Source: Cognatishimia sp. WU-CL00825 (GTDB taxonomy: Bacteria > Pseudomonadota > Alphaproteobacteria > Rhodobacterales > Rhodobacteraceae). From it: a stretch of DNA of 64,000 nt. Below are positions 17,054-26,044 of the stretch, in pieces. The stretch lies in assembly GCF_040364665.1 (NCBI RefSeq), contig NZ_BAABWX010000001.1:1736001-1800000 (forward strand). The letters run 5' to 3'. Under the pieces are notes generated by a model that was not told where the DNA came from, ran no database searches, and saw nothing but the letters and a program-made list of their open reading frames with translations. Within the stretch, counting starts at the first letter, position 1. Every line of letters begins with the position of its first letter. A program made the translations under genes and the position numbers.

Positions 17054-18239
17054 GGGCTGGCTCCTTAGACTGCGCACCTTCACTCGCAGGGAAATCCTCG
17101 GGCAGTGGCGCTGGCACCGGGCAAGAACTTGAAATGTTCTGATATACGCCATGCACTGGCGCCCGCGCGATGGCATCCATGACCTCAAACACGTGGTACG
17201 AGAGCGCTCCGCTCGCACGAACCGGCCGACCATCGCGGACCGCATAAGCCAGATCCAACAGACCGAGGCCTCGGCTGTCTTCGTTGAAACCGTGATGATT
17301 TTCGGAGACCTGCCAATCATCCCGCCCAGTCGGACGGGGCTGATGGGACCACCGAGAAGTTTCGCGAGTTCTGTACCAGACCGGACCTTCGAACCGGTTT
17401 GGTCCATTGACCGGATCGGGATCGTTCACAGTGATCACGCCCTTTTCGCCATAGATCTCAAAGCGCGGTGTTTCACTGTCCCAGACATCAAAGCTCATGG
17501 TCATGGACCCAATCGCGCCACTCTCAAACTGCAGCAGGCTGAGGGAATGCGTGTCGACTTCAACGTCAATATACTCTCCGTTGCGTGGCCCGTTTTCGAT
17601 CAACCTCTGATCCGACACCCGGTTGGACATGCCTGCGACCCGTGCAATCGGGCCAAGAAAGAAGATCATGGCCGTCAGGTAGTAGGGCCCGAGGTCAAGC
17701 AGCGGGCCGCCACCTTGCTGATAATAGAAATCTGGATTGGGGTGGTGCCGTTCCGTCCCATGGGTCCCAACATGGGCAAAAACCCCCGTTGGGCGTCCAA
17801 TTGTGCCTTCTTCGATCAAACGCCGCATGGTCTGCCAGCGCCCGCCCAGGAATGTATCTGGCGCATTGCCAAGCTTCAGGCCTTTGGCCTCTGCCAAATC
17901 AAGAAGTTCCTGCCCTTCAGACATATCCGTGACAAACGGCTTTTCTGAATAGACGTGCTTGCCAGCGCTCAACGCGCGACGCGTGATGTCGGCGTGGGCG
18001 GTGGGAATTGTGAGGTTCAGGATGCAATCTATCGATGGATCGACAAGCGCCTCTTCCACCGAACAGGCGCGCGCGATGCTGTGTTGTTCTGCTTTGGCCC
18101 GACTTTCCTTTAGATCGAGACTGGCGCAAGCCACCACCTCGATCTCAGGAAATTTTGCAAGCGTTGTCAAATAGATGTCGCTGATGCGACCACAGCCAAT
18201 CAGGCCGACCCGGAAGGTTTTCGGGTGATTACTGGTCAT
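17043..18239 (-). CDS. Gfo/Idh/MocA-family oxidoreductase
   Basis: The ATG at 18239 overlaps the end of the citryl-CoA-lyase-like gene by 11 bp; an in-frame ATG 15 bp upstream is also possible. The product is 398 residues. FRVGLIGCGRISDIYLTTL is the dinucleotide-binding loop and YSEKPFVTDMSEGQ holds the family EKP motif with its catalytic lysine. GGGPLLDLGPYYLTAM marks the substrate domain. The family uses NAD(P) to oxidise sugar or cyclitol hydroxyls. The substrate is unknown. Confidence 0.86.
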   Translation of the reverse strand: MTSNHPKTFRVGLIGCGRISDIYLTTLAKFPEIEVVACASLDLKESRAKAEQHSIARACSVEEALVDPSIDCILNLTIPTAHADITRRALSAGKHVYSEKPFVTDMSEGQELLDLAEAKGLKLGNAPDTFLGGRWQTMRRLIEEGTIGRPTGVFAHVGTHGTERHHPNPDFYYQQGGGPLLDLGPYYLTAMIFFLGPIARVAGMSNRVSDQRLIENGPRNGEYIDVEVDTHSLSLLQFESGAIGSMTMSFDVWDSETPRFEIYGEKGVITVNDPDPVNGPNRFEGPVWYRTRETSRWSHQPRPTGRDDWQVSENHHGFNEDSRGLGLLDLAYAVRDGRPVRASGALSYHVFEVMDAIARAPVHGVYQNISSSCPVPAPLPEDFPASEGAQSKEPAHAN

Positions 18240-19053
18240 CTTCTTTCTTTTCATAAAGTGGAAGGTATTTCGGAGGCATTGGCCCCTTGTTGCGACCACC
18301 CTGCTGCATCTGTTCCCAGCCATGGGCCAGAACGCCAACAGAGCGCGAAAGACAAAACAATCCGCGCGACAAAGGCGCGGGAAACCCGAGCTCGCAAAAA
18401 ATCACAGCCGTCGCTCCGTCGATGTTCATCGCAATCGGACGACCGCCGCGTTGCACACCCAGCTCTCTTTGGACGGCTTCACCAATCTCGGCATAGCGCC
18501 CGGAAACTGTTCCGTTGGCAGCGGCATCGCGTACAAGATTCATCAACCGTGGTGCGCGAGGATCAACCGGTTTGTGGAACCGATGGCCAAAACCAGAGAC
18601 AATCTTCCCATGCTCCCGTCGCCAGGCCGCCAGACCCGCACCAACGGCATTTTCAAGGGTTGCGCCCTCGTCCATGCGCGCAGCAATTGAGAAGTATAGC
18701 TCAGCACATTGTTCACCTGCGCCGCCATGTACGTCGCCCAACATGTTGACCCCTGTGGCCATGACGTTGTTCAGCCCTAATCCACAGGTCGCCGCCATAC
18801 GTGCGGCTGCAATCGATGGCGCTTGTGGCCCGTGATCAACCCCTGCGACCAAAGCAGCTTCAAACAGGGCTGCCTGTTCTGCGGTTGGCAGATCGCCTCG
18901 CACCATCAGCCAGATCATTTGTGGGAATGATACACTGCCAATTAACTCTTCAATTGGGTGATCGCGAAACGAGATGCGCCCCGGGGCCATGTCTATGATA
19001 GAGGTGCGCCACCATTGGCGGACATTTTGCGCGTCGGTGAGGACCTCTGTCAT
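18229..19053 (-). CDS. Citrate-synthase-superfamily protein, citryl-CoA-lyase-like
   Basis: The product is 274 residues, far shorter than citrate synthase (about 430) and typical for the citryl-CoA lyase group. All three catalytic positions of the superfamily can be placed: the histidine in LGDVHGGAGEQC, the histidine in SGFGHRFHKPVDPRAPRL, and the aspartate in MNIDGATAVIFCELGFP. Family members cleave or form citryl-CoA-like hydroxyacyl-CoA thioesters. Its start overlaps the quinate/shikimate dehydrogenase stop by 4 bp. With a CoA-acylating dehydrogenase in the same operon, it could cleave a branched hydroxyacyl-CoA to acetyl-CoA plus an oxo acid. The real substrate is unknown. Confidence 0.75.
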   Translation of the reverse strand: MTEVLTDAQNVRQWWRTSIIDMAPGRISFRDHPIEELIGSVSFPQMIWLMVRGDLPTAEQAALFEAALVAGVDHGPQAPSIAAARMAATCGLGLNNVMATGVNMLGDVHGGAGEQCAELYFSIAARMDEGATLENAVGAGLAAWRREHGKIVSGFGHRFHKPVDPRAPRLMNLVRDAAANGTVSGRYAEIGEAVQRELGVQRGGRPIAMNIDGATAVIFCELGFPAPLSRGLFCLSRSVGVLAHGWEQMQQGGRNKGPMPPKYLPLYEKKEDDQ

Positions 19054-19907
19054 GTTGAAATCTGTTCTTTAGACACTAGGTTCTGAAAACTCTGTTTCAT
19101 GCGCTCCGGTGAAGCCATTTTTCCAGTGATAAGGTGAAAGGCTGCCGCAGCCTGGAAAATCGCCATCCCGCTGCCATCCATGGTGCGCAGCTGTTGTGCC
19201 TCAGCTGCGCGCAGAAGTTCCGCTTTTCGCGGGAAATAGACAATGTCAGCGACCCAGCAGTCCGGGCCCAAGTCCTGAGGATCAAGCGCCTTTCCCGGAT
19301 GATCAACCATGCCCATCGGGGTCGCATTCACGACGCCATCGAGTGACCGCAGATCAAAGCGTGCCAGTTCTGAGACGCATTGAATGGAAACACGTGGGCG
19401 CGCTGCTTGCAGCTGTTTAGCAAGTTCTTCAGTAGCCGCTTGCGATTGGTCGAACAGACAGAGTGTCTGGCAACCTTGATCGATCAACGCCATTGCTGTC
19501 GCACGACCTGCCCCCCCAGCGCCGAGCAAGAGAACCTTGCGTACCTGCCCACCAGAAAGCCCATTCCTCAGAGCAGACCTGAAACCAACATAATCAGTGT
19601 TGTGACCAATACGTTGCCCATCTTTGAACAGGATCGTGTTCACGGCCCCCAAAAGCTGGGCAGACTCAGAAAGCTCATCCACCAGAGCGACAGCGTCGCG
19701 CTTGAATGGATGCGTGACATTTACTCCGGCAAAACCTTCAGCTTCTGCCATATCCAATAGCGCGCTAAGGGGTTTGTCGCCAAAAGGCGCAACTGCAGTG
19801 TCAAACCGCAGGTACTCGTAGGCAAACCCCTGTACTTTTGCCTCGGCCATATGCATGTCCGGGGTCAGTGATTCACTGATAGACAATCCTATCAAAGCAG
19901 CTTTCAT
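19050..19907 (-). CDS. Quinate/shikimate dehydrogenase (AroE-like)
   Basis: The product is 285 residues. The substrate-binding start LIGLSISESLTPDMHMAEA has the SLTPxMH form seen in catabolic quinate/shikimate dehydrogenases rather than the SxSPxMHN of biosynthetic AroE. The catalytic lysine is in NVTHPFKRDAV and the catalytic aspartate in HNTDYVGF. The nucleotide loop is LLGAGGAGRATAMAL. It would oxidise quinate or shikimate to the 3-dehydro form with NAD(P). It overlaps the QuiC-type gene by 4 bp, and that gene would take the product further. A housekeeping AroE is normally elsewhere in the genome, so a catabolic role fits. Confidence 0.85.
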   Translation of the reverse strand: MKAALIGLSISESLTPDMHMAEAKVQGFAYEYLRFDTAVAPFGDKPLSALLDMAEAEGFAGVNVTHPFKRDAVALVDELSESAQLLGAVNTILFKDGQRIGHNTDYVGFRSALRNGLSGGQVRKVLLLGAGGAGRATAMALIDQGCQTLCLFDQSQAATEELAKQLQAARPRVSIQCVSELARFDLRSLDGVVNATPMGMVDHPGKALDPQDLGPDCWVADIVYFPRKAELLRAAEAQQLRTMDGSGMAIFQAAAAFHLITGKMASPERMKQSFQNLVSKEQIST

Positions 19908-21787
19908 ATTTTCGGCATCCCAACTGGTCGTTGATATTTCATTTGCGCGGCCAAGCGCGCGGAAGCATTGCGTGCACCGTAGCCGGAATAACCGCGGCGG
20001 CGTTCGACAATTTCAAAGAAGAAACCGTTAAAGATCGGCTGACTGTAGATCTGGAAATATTCCGTGCCGTTCTGACGGTCGTAGAGGATATTTTCAGCCT
20101 GCAGTCGCGCAATCAATTCGTCCTCCAGGCCGAACTGCGCCTGCAGATCATCATAGTAATTTGCGGAGATCGCTAATCTTGGAAACCCGTGACTTTCAAG
20201 CAGATCCGAGGTCTCAAAGATGTCATCGCTCAGAAGAGCAATATGCTGAACACCGGCACCGAATTTGTCTTCTAGGAAAGACGCCGCAAAGGTTCTACGA
20301 CCCTCGGCCCCATTCAAATTTAGACGCACCTCGCCTTCTGGGCTTTCAATCGCCTGACTGTGCACAACACCGGACGGGTCCGCGACATCCACAATTGGGG
20401 ACTTCGCCATTTCAAAGGTGGAGGCATAGTAGAGCAACCAGCTCTGCATTTCCTCATAGCGCATGGTCTGCGCCACATGATCGATACGTCGCAGCCCAGC
20501 TGGCTGTGTTGCTTCTGTGCGACTGGCAGGTTGAAATTCTATGTCCCAGACCCTGTGCAGATCCGACTTTTCGTCAATGAAATGGACAACATTGCCACCT
20601 ACACCACGAATGGCAGGGATATCGAGCTCCCCGCTGCCTACGGTTTGCGAAAAGCGCGGAGTGCCAAGAATATTTGCCCGCGCAACGGTTTGCTCCGCGT
20701 CTTTGACGCGCAATCCCATGTCGCAGACAGAGGGTCCGTGACCGACGAATGCGGTATGGGCGTAGCCTTCTTTCGAGGTGTTGACGACGATGTTGATCGC
20801 ACCCTGCCGCCACAGCTCAACCTGTTTGGAAACATGCCGCCGTTCCATGCGGAAACACATGCTGGATAGAAGGCCCGTCAGCACCTTCCCGCTGCTTTCA
20901 TCTGCGGTGAATTCAATAAATTCAAACCCGGATGTGTAAACGCGTGGCGGCATGTCCGGGATGTCAAACGACAGGTCTGGATCACTTTTTGAAACTTCAT
21001 CGAGAAGGTTCACAAGCGCGCGGTAGCCGTCGCGCGCAAGGGTGCGTCCCCCGGGTCTTGGGCTTTGTTCATTGACACGGGCCACGGACCAAGAGCCCGC
21101 GTAACCACTGCGCGCGAGGACCTTCACAAATCCGGCAAGATTAAGCACCCCCTGCCCCGGCAGGAGGCCAAAGTGGCGTTTCAATCCGCGAATATTGCGC
21201 TCAACAAATGGGGCGTCCGAGAGCTGGACGTGAAATACCATTTCACCCGGGATATTGCGCAGCTGGGCCGGCATGGTGCCATCCACCAGCGAAAAATAAC
21301 TGTTCAGAGCCAGCCCGAGGTGTGGGTTATTGATTTCTTCCACCAATGAAAGCGCTTGTTTGTCTGTTTGCGTGCTCCCGGCCCATGGCAAGGCAAGATA
21401 AGCAAGTCTGACCTCACGCTTGGCGGCCCGTTCAGCCGCTTCCGACAAATCGGCCAGCGACGTTTCTCGGTCGGTCGGCACACTTGATGCGCCAACCAAA
21501 AGTGTTTTCGTTCCAAGCGTTTCCATCAGATCGAACTTGCGTTCCAGCCGATCAAAGGCCCGGTTTCGTTCCTCTCCCTGCCAGCCTTCCAAATCAATGA
21601 AAGGCTTCAGCAGGCTGATCTTCAACCCAAGGTCCTTGGCGAGCTTTACCAGCTCATCCGCAGAGCCATGAAAGCCGGTGAAGTCGGGTTCATGCAGTTC
21701 GATATGCGAGAACCCTGCTTCAGCAATGGCGTTCAGCTTCTCCCCTAAATCGCCGGGGATGGAAGTGGTTGAAATCGCGAGTGACAT
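19904..21787 (-). CDS. quiC: 3-dehydroshikimate dehydratase-like bifunctional protein (QuiC type)
   Basis: The product is 627 residues, the usual length of QuiC-type proteins. The N-terminal half is a xylose-isomerase-like TIM barrel (GFSHIELHEPDFTGFHGS, MVFHVQLSDAPFVERN). The C-terminal half is a vicinal-oxygen-chelate domain like 4-hydroxyphenylpyruvate dioxygenase (RRIDHVAQTMRYEEMQ, GAGVQHIALLSDDIFET, FFFEIVERRRGYSGYG). QuiC dehydrates 3-dehydroshikimate to protocatechuate with a divalent metal. The quinate/shikimate dehydrogenase next to it supports this, yet no protocatechuate ring-cleavage genes are in the operon. A related dehydration of another cyclic keto acid cannot be excluded. Confidence 0.78.
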   Translation of the reverse strand: MSLAISTTSIPGDLGEKLNAIAEAGFSHIELHEPDFTGFHGSADELVKLAKDLGLKISLLKPFIDLEGWQGEERNRAFDRLERKFDLMETLGTKTLLVGASSVPTDRETSLADLSEAAERAAKREVRLAYLALPWAGSTQTDKQALSLVEEINNPHLGLALNSYFSLVDGTMPAQLRNIPGEMVFHVQLSDAPFVERNIRGLKRHFGLLPGQGVLNLAGFVKVLARSGYAGSWSVARVNEQSPRPGGRTLARDGYRALVNLLDEVSKSDPDLSFDIPDMPPRVYTSGFEFIEFTADESSGKVLTGLLSSMCFRMERRHVSKQVELWRQGAINIVVNTSKEGYAHTAFVGHGPSVCDMGLRVKDAEQTVARANILGTPRFSQTVGSGELDIPAIRGVGGNVVHFIDEKSDLHRVWDIEFQPASRTEATQPAGLRRIDHVAQTMRYEEMQSWLLYYASTFEMAKSPIVDVADPSGVVHSQAIESPEGEVRLNLNGAEGRRTFAASFLEDKFGAGVQHIALLSDDIFETSDLLESHGFPRLAISANYYDDLQAQFGLEDELIARLQAENILYDRQNGTEYFQIYSQPIFNGFFFEIVERRRGYSGYGARNASARLAAQMKYQRPVGMPKI

Positions 21788-21790
21788 GCA

Positions 21791-23086
21791 TCAGCCTTGG
21801 TAGCCAAGCAGCCGTGGCAGCCACAGAACCAGATCAGGGACCAGCAGCATGAGAAGCAATGCAGCAACAAGGACAGCAAGAAAGGCCCAGATTTCAGCAA
21901 TGATCTCGCGCAGCGGGATGTCCGTGACCGCGTTGATGACGAATAGCAGGATACCATAAGGCGGTGTGATCAAGCCGATCATGGAATTCACCACAACCAG
22001 AACACCGAAGTGAACAAGGTCGATGCCCAGCGCCGCACAGGTCGGAATAAACAGCGGCACAATCACCAGAATGATGGTCGTCGCATCCAACACACACCCG
22101 AGTGCTAGGATCAATAGGTTAACAAGGATCAGGAATAGGATCGGGCTAATGTCTGAACCTTCCAGCATTGCCGAAATCGCCTGAGGAATCTGTTCCTGGA
22201 TCACGATGAAATTCAAAATAAAGGCCCCGCCGATCACGATCCCAACTGAAGCTGAAGAGCGCGCACTGTCTACGAAGACGCGGTAAAGAGTACCCAATGA
22301 AATGGCCCGATAGAACATTGCAGCCAGCATTAGGGCATAGAAGGCAGCTACTGCAGCGGCTTCGGTTGGCGTGGTGACACCGCCATAGATGCCATAAAGC
22401 AGGATCACAGGCATGAGCAGTGCCGGGAACGCATTCGCGGTTTTCTTCGGCAGTTCATTCAGAGGAATAGGCTCTTCCAGTGCGAAGTCTCGTTTACCCG
22501 CAATATAGGTGTTCACGGCCATTAGCACAGCCCCCATCATCAAACCTGGCAGGATGCCCGCGAGGAACAAAGAGCCGATGGAGGTATCAGACACTAGAGC
22601 ATAGAGAACCATTGGAATGGATGGTGGAATGATAGGGCCGATGGTCGCCGATGCTGCTGTGATGGCAGCGGCATATCCGCGAGGGTAACGACCATCTTTG
22701 GTCATCATGGAGATGATGATTTTCCCGATACCAGCGGCATCCGCCACGGCAGATCCTGACATGCCCGAGAAAATCAGCGACGCCACAACATTCACGTGGC
22801 CCAGACCGCCTTTGAAGCGACCTACCGCAGCGACACAGAAATTGAGCAGCCGATCCGTGATCGACCCGGCGTTCATGATATTGGCAGCTACGATAAACAA
22901 CGGTACCGCGAGAAGAATTGTACTTTTGTAGAAGCCCTGCAGGATCTTTTCACCTGCAAGCGCGATATCCAGACCAGCAACGCCGAGGTACGCCACAGAC
23001 GCAAGAAGAATTGAGTACCCGATCGGCGTTCCGATTCCAGCTAGTAGGAACAGCGTCACCAGCAGCGAAAGCATTTCCACGCTCAT
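21791..23086 (-). CDS. dctM: TRAP transporter large permease subunit (DctM)
   Basis: The product is 431 residues with about twelve hydrophobic segments. Typical DctM stretches are visible: FSGMSGSAVADAAGIGKIII, AAITAASATIGPIIPPSIPM, and near the end LITPPYGILLFVINAV. It carries the substrate through the inner membrane using the sodium or proton gradient, together with the small permease (overlapping by 4 bp) and the periplasmic binding protein. It probably imports the substrate of this operon, likely an organic acid. Confidence 0.92.
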   Translation of the reverse strand: MSVEMLSLLVTLFLLAGIGTPIGYSILLASVAYLGVAGLDIALAGEKILQGFYKSTILLAVPLFIVAANIMNAGSITDRLLNFCVAAVGRFKGGLGHVNVVASLIFSGMSGSAVADAAGIGKIIISMMTKDGRYPRGYAAAITAASATIGPIIPPSIPMVLYALVSDTSIGSLFLAGILPGLMMGAVLMAVNTYIAGKRDFALEEPIPLNELPKKTANAFPALLMPVILLYGIYGGVTTPTEAAAVAAFYALMLAAMFYRAISLGTLYRVFVDSARSSASVGIVIGGAFILNFIVIQEQIPQAISAMLEGSDISPILFLILVNLLILALGCVLDATTIILVIVPLFIPTCAALGIDLVHFGVLVVVNSMIGLITPPYGILLFVINAVTDIPLREIIAEIWAFLAVLVAALLLMLLVPDLVLWLPRLLGYQG

Positions 23087-23643
23087 TTGTCGTCTCCTTC
23101 GGAGGCTTCTTTGTCCTCTTCGTGCATCGCCTCTAAGACAAGCTCGAGTTCAGTTTTCGGTGGGCCATTTTTGATGATATCAAAGAAACTCCACGCGTAG
23201 CGCACGGCCACGGCCACCATGAAAACAGCGTAGATCGAAAAGATCGTGCGCATCGGGATCTTGTCGCCTGTAAACGGATTTCTAACCGTTGTGGTTTTGC
23301 GGATTTTCATCCAATCGATGTAATCCCAGGTCGGTAGCAACGTGTAGAGCATGCCAATGACGAGGGCCGCGGCGGTGATAAGCGCAAAGATTGCTCGTGT
23401 ACGACGACTAACAGCCAGATAGATGATGTCAAAACGGACGTGGTCTGATTCACGGACATTGAAGGCACAGGCAAAGAAAATCACCCAGACCCAGAGAATG
23501 CCGATCAGTTCCAGCGTCCAACCTGCTGGGGTAAAGAAATAGCGCAGCAGGATTTGGAAAAGGAAAATCGCGAAGATTGCCGCCAGCATCCCGCCGGCAA
23601 TCGCTTCTGAAAGACGGGAGAACCCCTTGAATAACTTGATCAT
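23083..23643 (-). CDS. dctQ: TRAP transporter small permease subunit (DctQ)
   Basis: The ATG at 23643 is used (MIKLFKGFSRLSEAIAGG), because the upstream part of the open frame overlaps the binding-protein gene and is not protein-like. The product is 186 residues with four membrane segments and the DctQ landmark FFACAFNVRESDHVRFD. The last 30 residues are highly charged. It lies 31 bp after dctP and overlaps dctM by 4 bp, the standard P-Q-M order. Confidence 0.9.
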   Translation of the reverse strand: MIKLFKGFSRLSEAIAGGMLAAIFAIFLFQILLRYFFTPAGWTLELIGILWVWVIFFACAFNVRESDHVRFDIIYLAVSRRTRAIFALITAAALVIGMLYTLLPTWDYIDWMKIRKTTTVRNPFTGDKIPMRTIFSIYAVFMVAVAVRYAWSFFDIIKNGPPKTELELVLEAMHEEDKEASEGDDK

Positions 23644-23674
23644 ATTGGTTCTCCCTTTCCTATTACCTGCAGGC

Positions 23675-24688
23675 TTAGTTGCTGCCCAGCGCGTTGATTT
23701 TCTCCAACACCCCTTCAGGCCAGCTTTCTGCAAACTCGGACCCAATATACTGCGCTTGGACGTGTTCGCGGAATGCTGTCAGATCAGGCTCGTAAACCGA
23801 CATGCCCTGCTCTTCGAGGAACGCGACCAAGCTGCCCTCCAATTCCAACTGCTTCGTGCGGCCTGCCTCCGCAGCTGCATCAGCGGCTGCTTGAACGGTC
23901 GCTTGCTGTTCAGAGGTCAAGCTATCCCAAACGCCTTTGCCGATAGCGATATAATTCAGGTCAACAAGATGCGACGTCAGAACGATCTGATTGGTCACCT
24001 CATAGAACTTCTTGTCCACTACGGTTGGCAGCGGGTTGTCTTGGCCATCAACTGCGCCTGTGGCCAGACCTGTATAGACCTCTGAGAAGGCCATTGGTGT
24101 CGGTGCTGCCCCCAAAGCCGCTCCCAGGAACTGCCACGCATCGGTGCCCGGCATACGCAAGTTCACACCCGCCAGATCAGCAGGAGTCATTACCGTCAGC
24201 TCGTCTTTGGATTGACGCAGGTTTACCTGACGACGACCCAGATACATAACGGACAGCAATTTAACGCCGAGATCGTCTTCAGCAGTCTTTTTGAATGGGT
24301 CCATCAGCGGGTCGTTGAATACCGCGACCTGGTGGTCTGCACTTTGATGAACGTAACCTGTTGCGAAGATCGAAAACTCTGGGAAGAACTGTGCAAGTTC
24401 CTGCGCAGAAGCAATGGACATTTCAAGGTTGCCACGAGAAATCGCGTCAAGTTCAGTACCCTGAGCAAAAATAGTACCGTTGTAGCTTGGCTGGAAGTCG
24501 GCAAATGCCGCAACTGCTGGTCCGAATACTTCCGCCATTGCCACAGAACGCTGGTCCGTTTCGGAGCCAGAGGTCGCAAGACGCAGCTGGATCTTGTCTG
24601 CTGCGAAACTACTTCCCGCAGCGCTGGTCAGCATACCAGCAGCGAGAAGTGCGGACATTGCAGTCCGACGTGTGAGTTTATTGATCAT
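23675..24688 (-). CDS. dctP: TRAP transporter periplasmic substrate-binding protein (DctP)
   Basis: The ATG at 24688 follows GGGAGGAA; the product is 337 residues. It begins with a signal peptide (MINKLTRRTAMSALLAAGML, cleavage likely after SSFA near residue 30). The C-domain contains LRMPGTDAWQFLGAALGAAP, whose arginine normally salt-bridges the substrate carboxylate, then MAFSEVYTGLATGAVDGQ. This points to an acidic substrate. A palindromic candidate operator sits about 80-100 bp upstream, so the transporter and everything after it may have a promoter separate from the first gene of the operon. Confidence 0.92.
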   Translation of the reverse strand: MINKLTRRTAMSALLAAGMLTSAAGSSFAADKIQLRLATSGSETDQRSVAMAEVFGPAVAAFADFQPSYNGTIFAQGTELDAISRGNLEMSIASAQELAQFFPEFSIFATGYVHQSADHQVAVFNDPLMDPFKKTAEDDLGVKLLSVMYLGRRQVNLRQSKDELTVMTPADLAGVNLRMPGTDAWQFLGAALGAAPTPMAFSEVYTGLATGAVDGQDNPLPTVVDKKFYEVTNQIVLTSHLVDLNYIAIGKGVWDSLTSEQQATVQAAADAAAEAGRTKQLELEGSLVAFLEEQGMSVYEPDLTAFREHVQAQYIGSEFAESWPEGVLEKINALGSN

Positions 24689-24766
24689 TTGTTTCCTCCC
24701 ATGGATGACATATGTGTCAGCTCGATCATAAGATTGCCTGATTTTTAGGATATTGCAATATTTTTT

Positions 24767-24787
24767 ACAAAATATCTGGTATTTTTT
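24767..24787. promoter_or_regulatory. Imperfect palindrome, candidate GntR operator 2
   Basis: AAAATATC at 24769-24776, a central T, and GGTATTTT at 24778-24785 form an inverted repeat with one mismatch. It has the same core as the perfect palindrome at 15152-15174. It sits about 80 bp upstream of dctP at the end of the preceding gene, a suitable place for regulating the transporter genes. Confidence 0.5.
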
Positions 24788-25872
24788 CAAGTAACCCCTT
24801 CTTCCTCTTTAATTTCAGTGTTTTGCGTTCCATTTATCTTAACCAATCCGCCTGTCCTGCAGGCTGTCTGGATAGCCTCCAGCACTTTCAGGGTGCGCAA
24901 ACCTTCTTGCCCGGACACCAGTGGTTCGGCTTTCTCAGCAATGATATCAGCGAAGTGGCGCATTTGATTCACAAGCGGATCAGACCCACCCCGGATCAAG
25001 GTTGTTGCCGCGATTGGCGTCCACCAATCCCGCACCTCACCCTGATGTTTCCAAAGCCGCAGATCAGGCACCGAGAGCGAGCCGTGTGACCCCCCTATCA
25101 AATAGCAACTTTCCTGCGTGGGCGGGTAAATCGGGTATTCGCTAGACGTCAGCTCCCAGCTCCAGGGTGATACGATGCTGTCTGAAACTGTGATTGTTCC
25201 GATGGCGCCGCTGCGGAAGCGCAATACAGCGGCGGCTACATCTTCGTTTTCGAAACCACGCACTGAGGGTGCCGCCTGTGCTTGAACGGTTTCGACCTCT
25301 CCACACAGGTGACGAATGAGATCAACGTCATGGGCAAGGTTGACGGAAATAGGCCCCGCGCCTGCTTTTTTTCGCCACGGCGCTTCATCGAAGTAATGGT
25401 CCGGTTTGTAGAACCAACACTGAATATGAGCGGATCGAACATCGCCGATCTCACCCGCCGAGATCGCCTCATACGCCTTGCGGATCAGCGGATTGTGTCG
25501 TCTATGATGCCCCACCAACACGGGCACACCCGCCGCCTCTGCTGCCACAACGAGCGTTTCAGCTTCCTGAGCGGAGGTGGCCAGAGGTTTTTCAACAAGC
25601 ACCGGACACCCGTTACGAATGCAGGTCAGGCCCTGTTCAACATGCAGCAACGTGGGCGTCGCTAAGACGACCCCATCCGGCTGCTGTGACCCGAACAGCT
25701 CCTCCAACGTTTCAAAACACGGCACCCCGCGTTCTTCGGCAAATTTGCGCCCTGTATCGCTGGGGTCAACCACACCGCAAAGGTTCACATTTTTGATCTG
25801 GTTGATGGCGTCTACGTGTCGTCGGCCGACAAGCCCGACACCCGCAATTGCAACCTGAACTTCCTGAGACAC
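24787..25872 (-). CDS. Gfo/Idh/MocA-family oxidoreductase (first gene of operon A)
   Basis: The GTG at 25872 is chosen because GAGGAGGG lies 6-7 bp upstream; the alternative GTG 15 bp earlier overlaps that site. The product is 361 residues. VQVAIAGVGLVGRRHVDAIN is the nucleotide-binding loop, PVLVEKPLATSAQEAE holds the EKP motif, and SVNLAHDVDLIRHLCGE carries the histidine and aspartate common in inositol-dehydrogenase-like members. It is the first gene after the promoter region shared with the GntR regulator, so it probably performs the entry oxidation of the imported compound. The substrate is unknown. Confidence 0.85.
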   Translation of the reverse strand: MSQEVQVAIAGVGLVGRRHVDAINQIKNVNLCGVVDPSDTGRKFAEERGVPCFETLEELFGSQQPDGVVLATPTLLHVEQGLTCIRNGCPVLVEKPLATSAQEAETLVVAAEAAGVPVLVGHHRRHNPLIRKAYEAISAGEIGDVRSAHIQCWFYKPDHYFDEAPWRKKAGAGPISVNLAHDVDLIRHLCGEVETVQAQAAPSVRGFENEDVAAAVLRFRSGAIGTITVSDSIVSPWSWELTSSEYPIYPPTQESCYLIGGSHGSLSVPDLRLWKHQGEVRDWWTPIAATTLIRGGSDPLVNQMRHFADIIAEKAEPLVSGQEGLRTLKVLEAIQTACRTGGLVKINGTQNTEIKEEEGVT

Positions 25873-25972
25873 CCGGTCCCTCCTCACTTGCGCTTACGCG
25901 CCCTAATTCTACGGGGCTCAGAATCAAATCCACCCTCTGCGGCAAGTCTAGGTGAAACAAATGCTATTTGCA

Positions 25973-25989
25973 ATAATGTCTGATATTTT
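25973..25989. promoter_or_regulatory. Candidate GntR operator 3 in the divergent promoter region
   Basis: AATAATGTCTGATATTTT repeats the TCTGATATTTT core of the palindromes at 15152-15174 and 24767-24787. It lies 55-70 bp before the regulator gene and about 100 bp before the first gene of the divergent operon, where a GntR repressor would act on both. Confidence 0.5.
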
Positions 25990-26044
25990 GCCTTTTGACT
26001 GATTTATTCTATTATTGTTGCTGTTAGCATAAGGTGATAATTAG

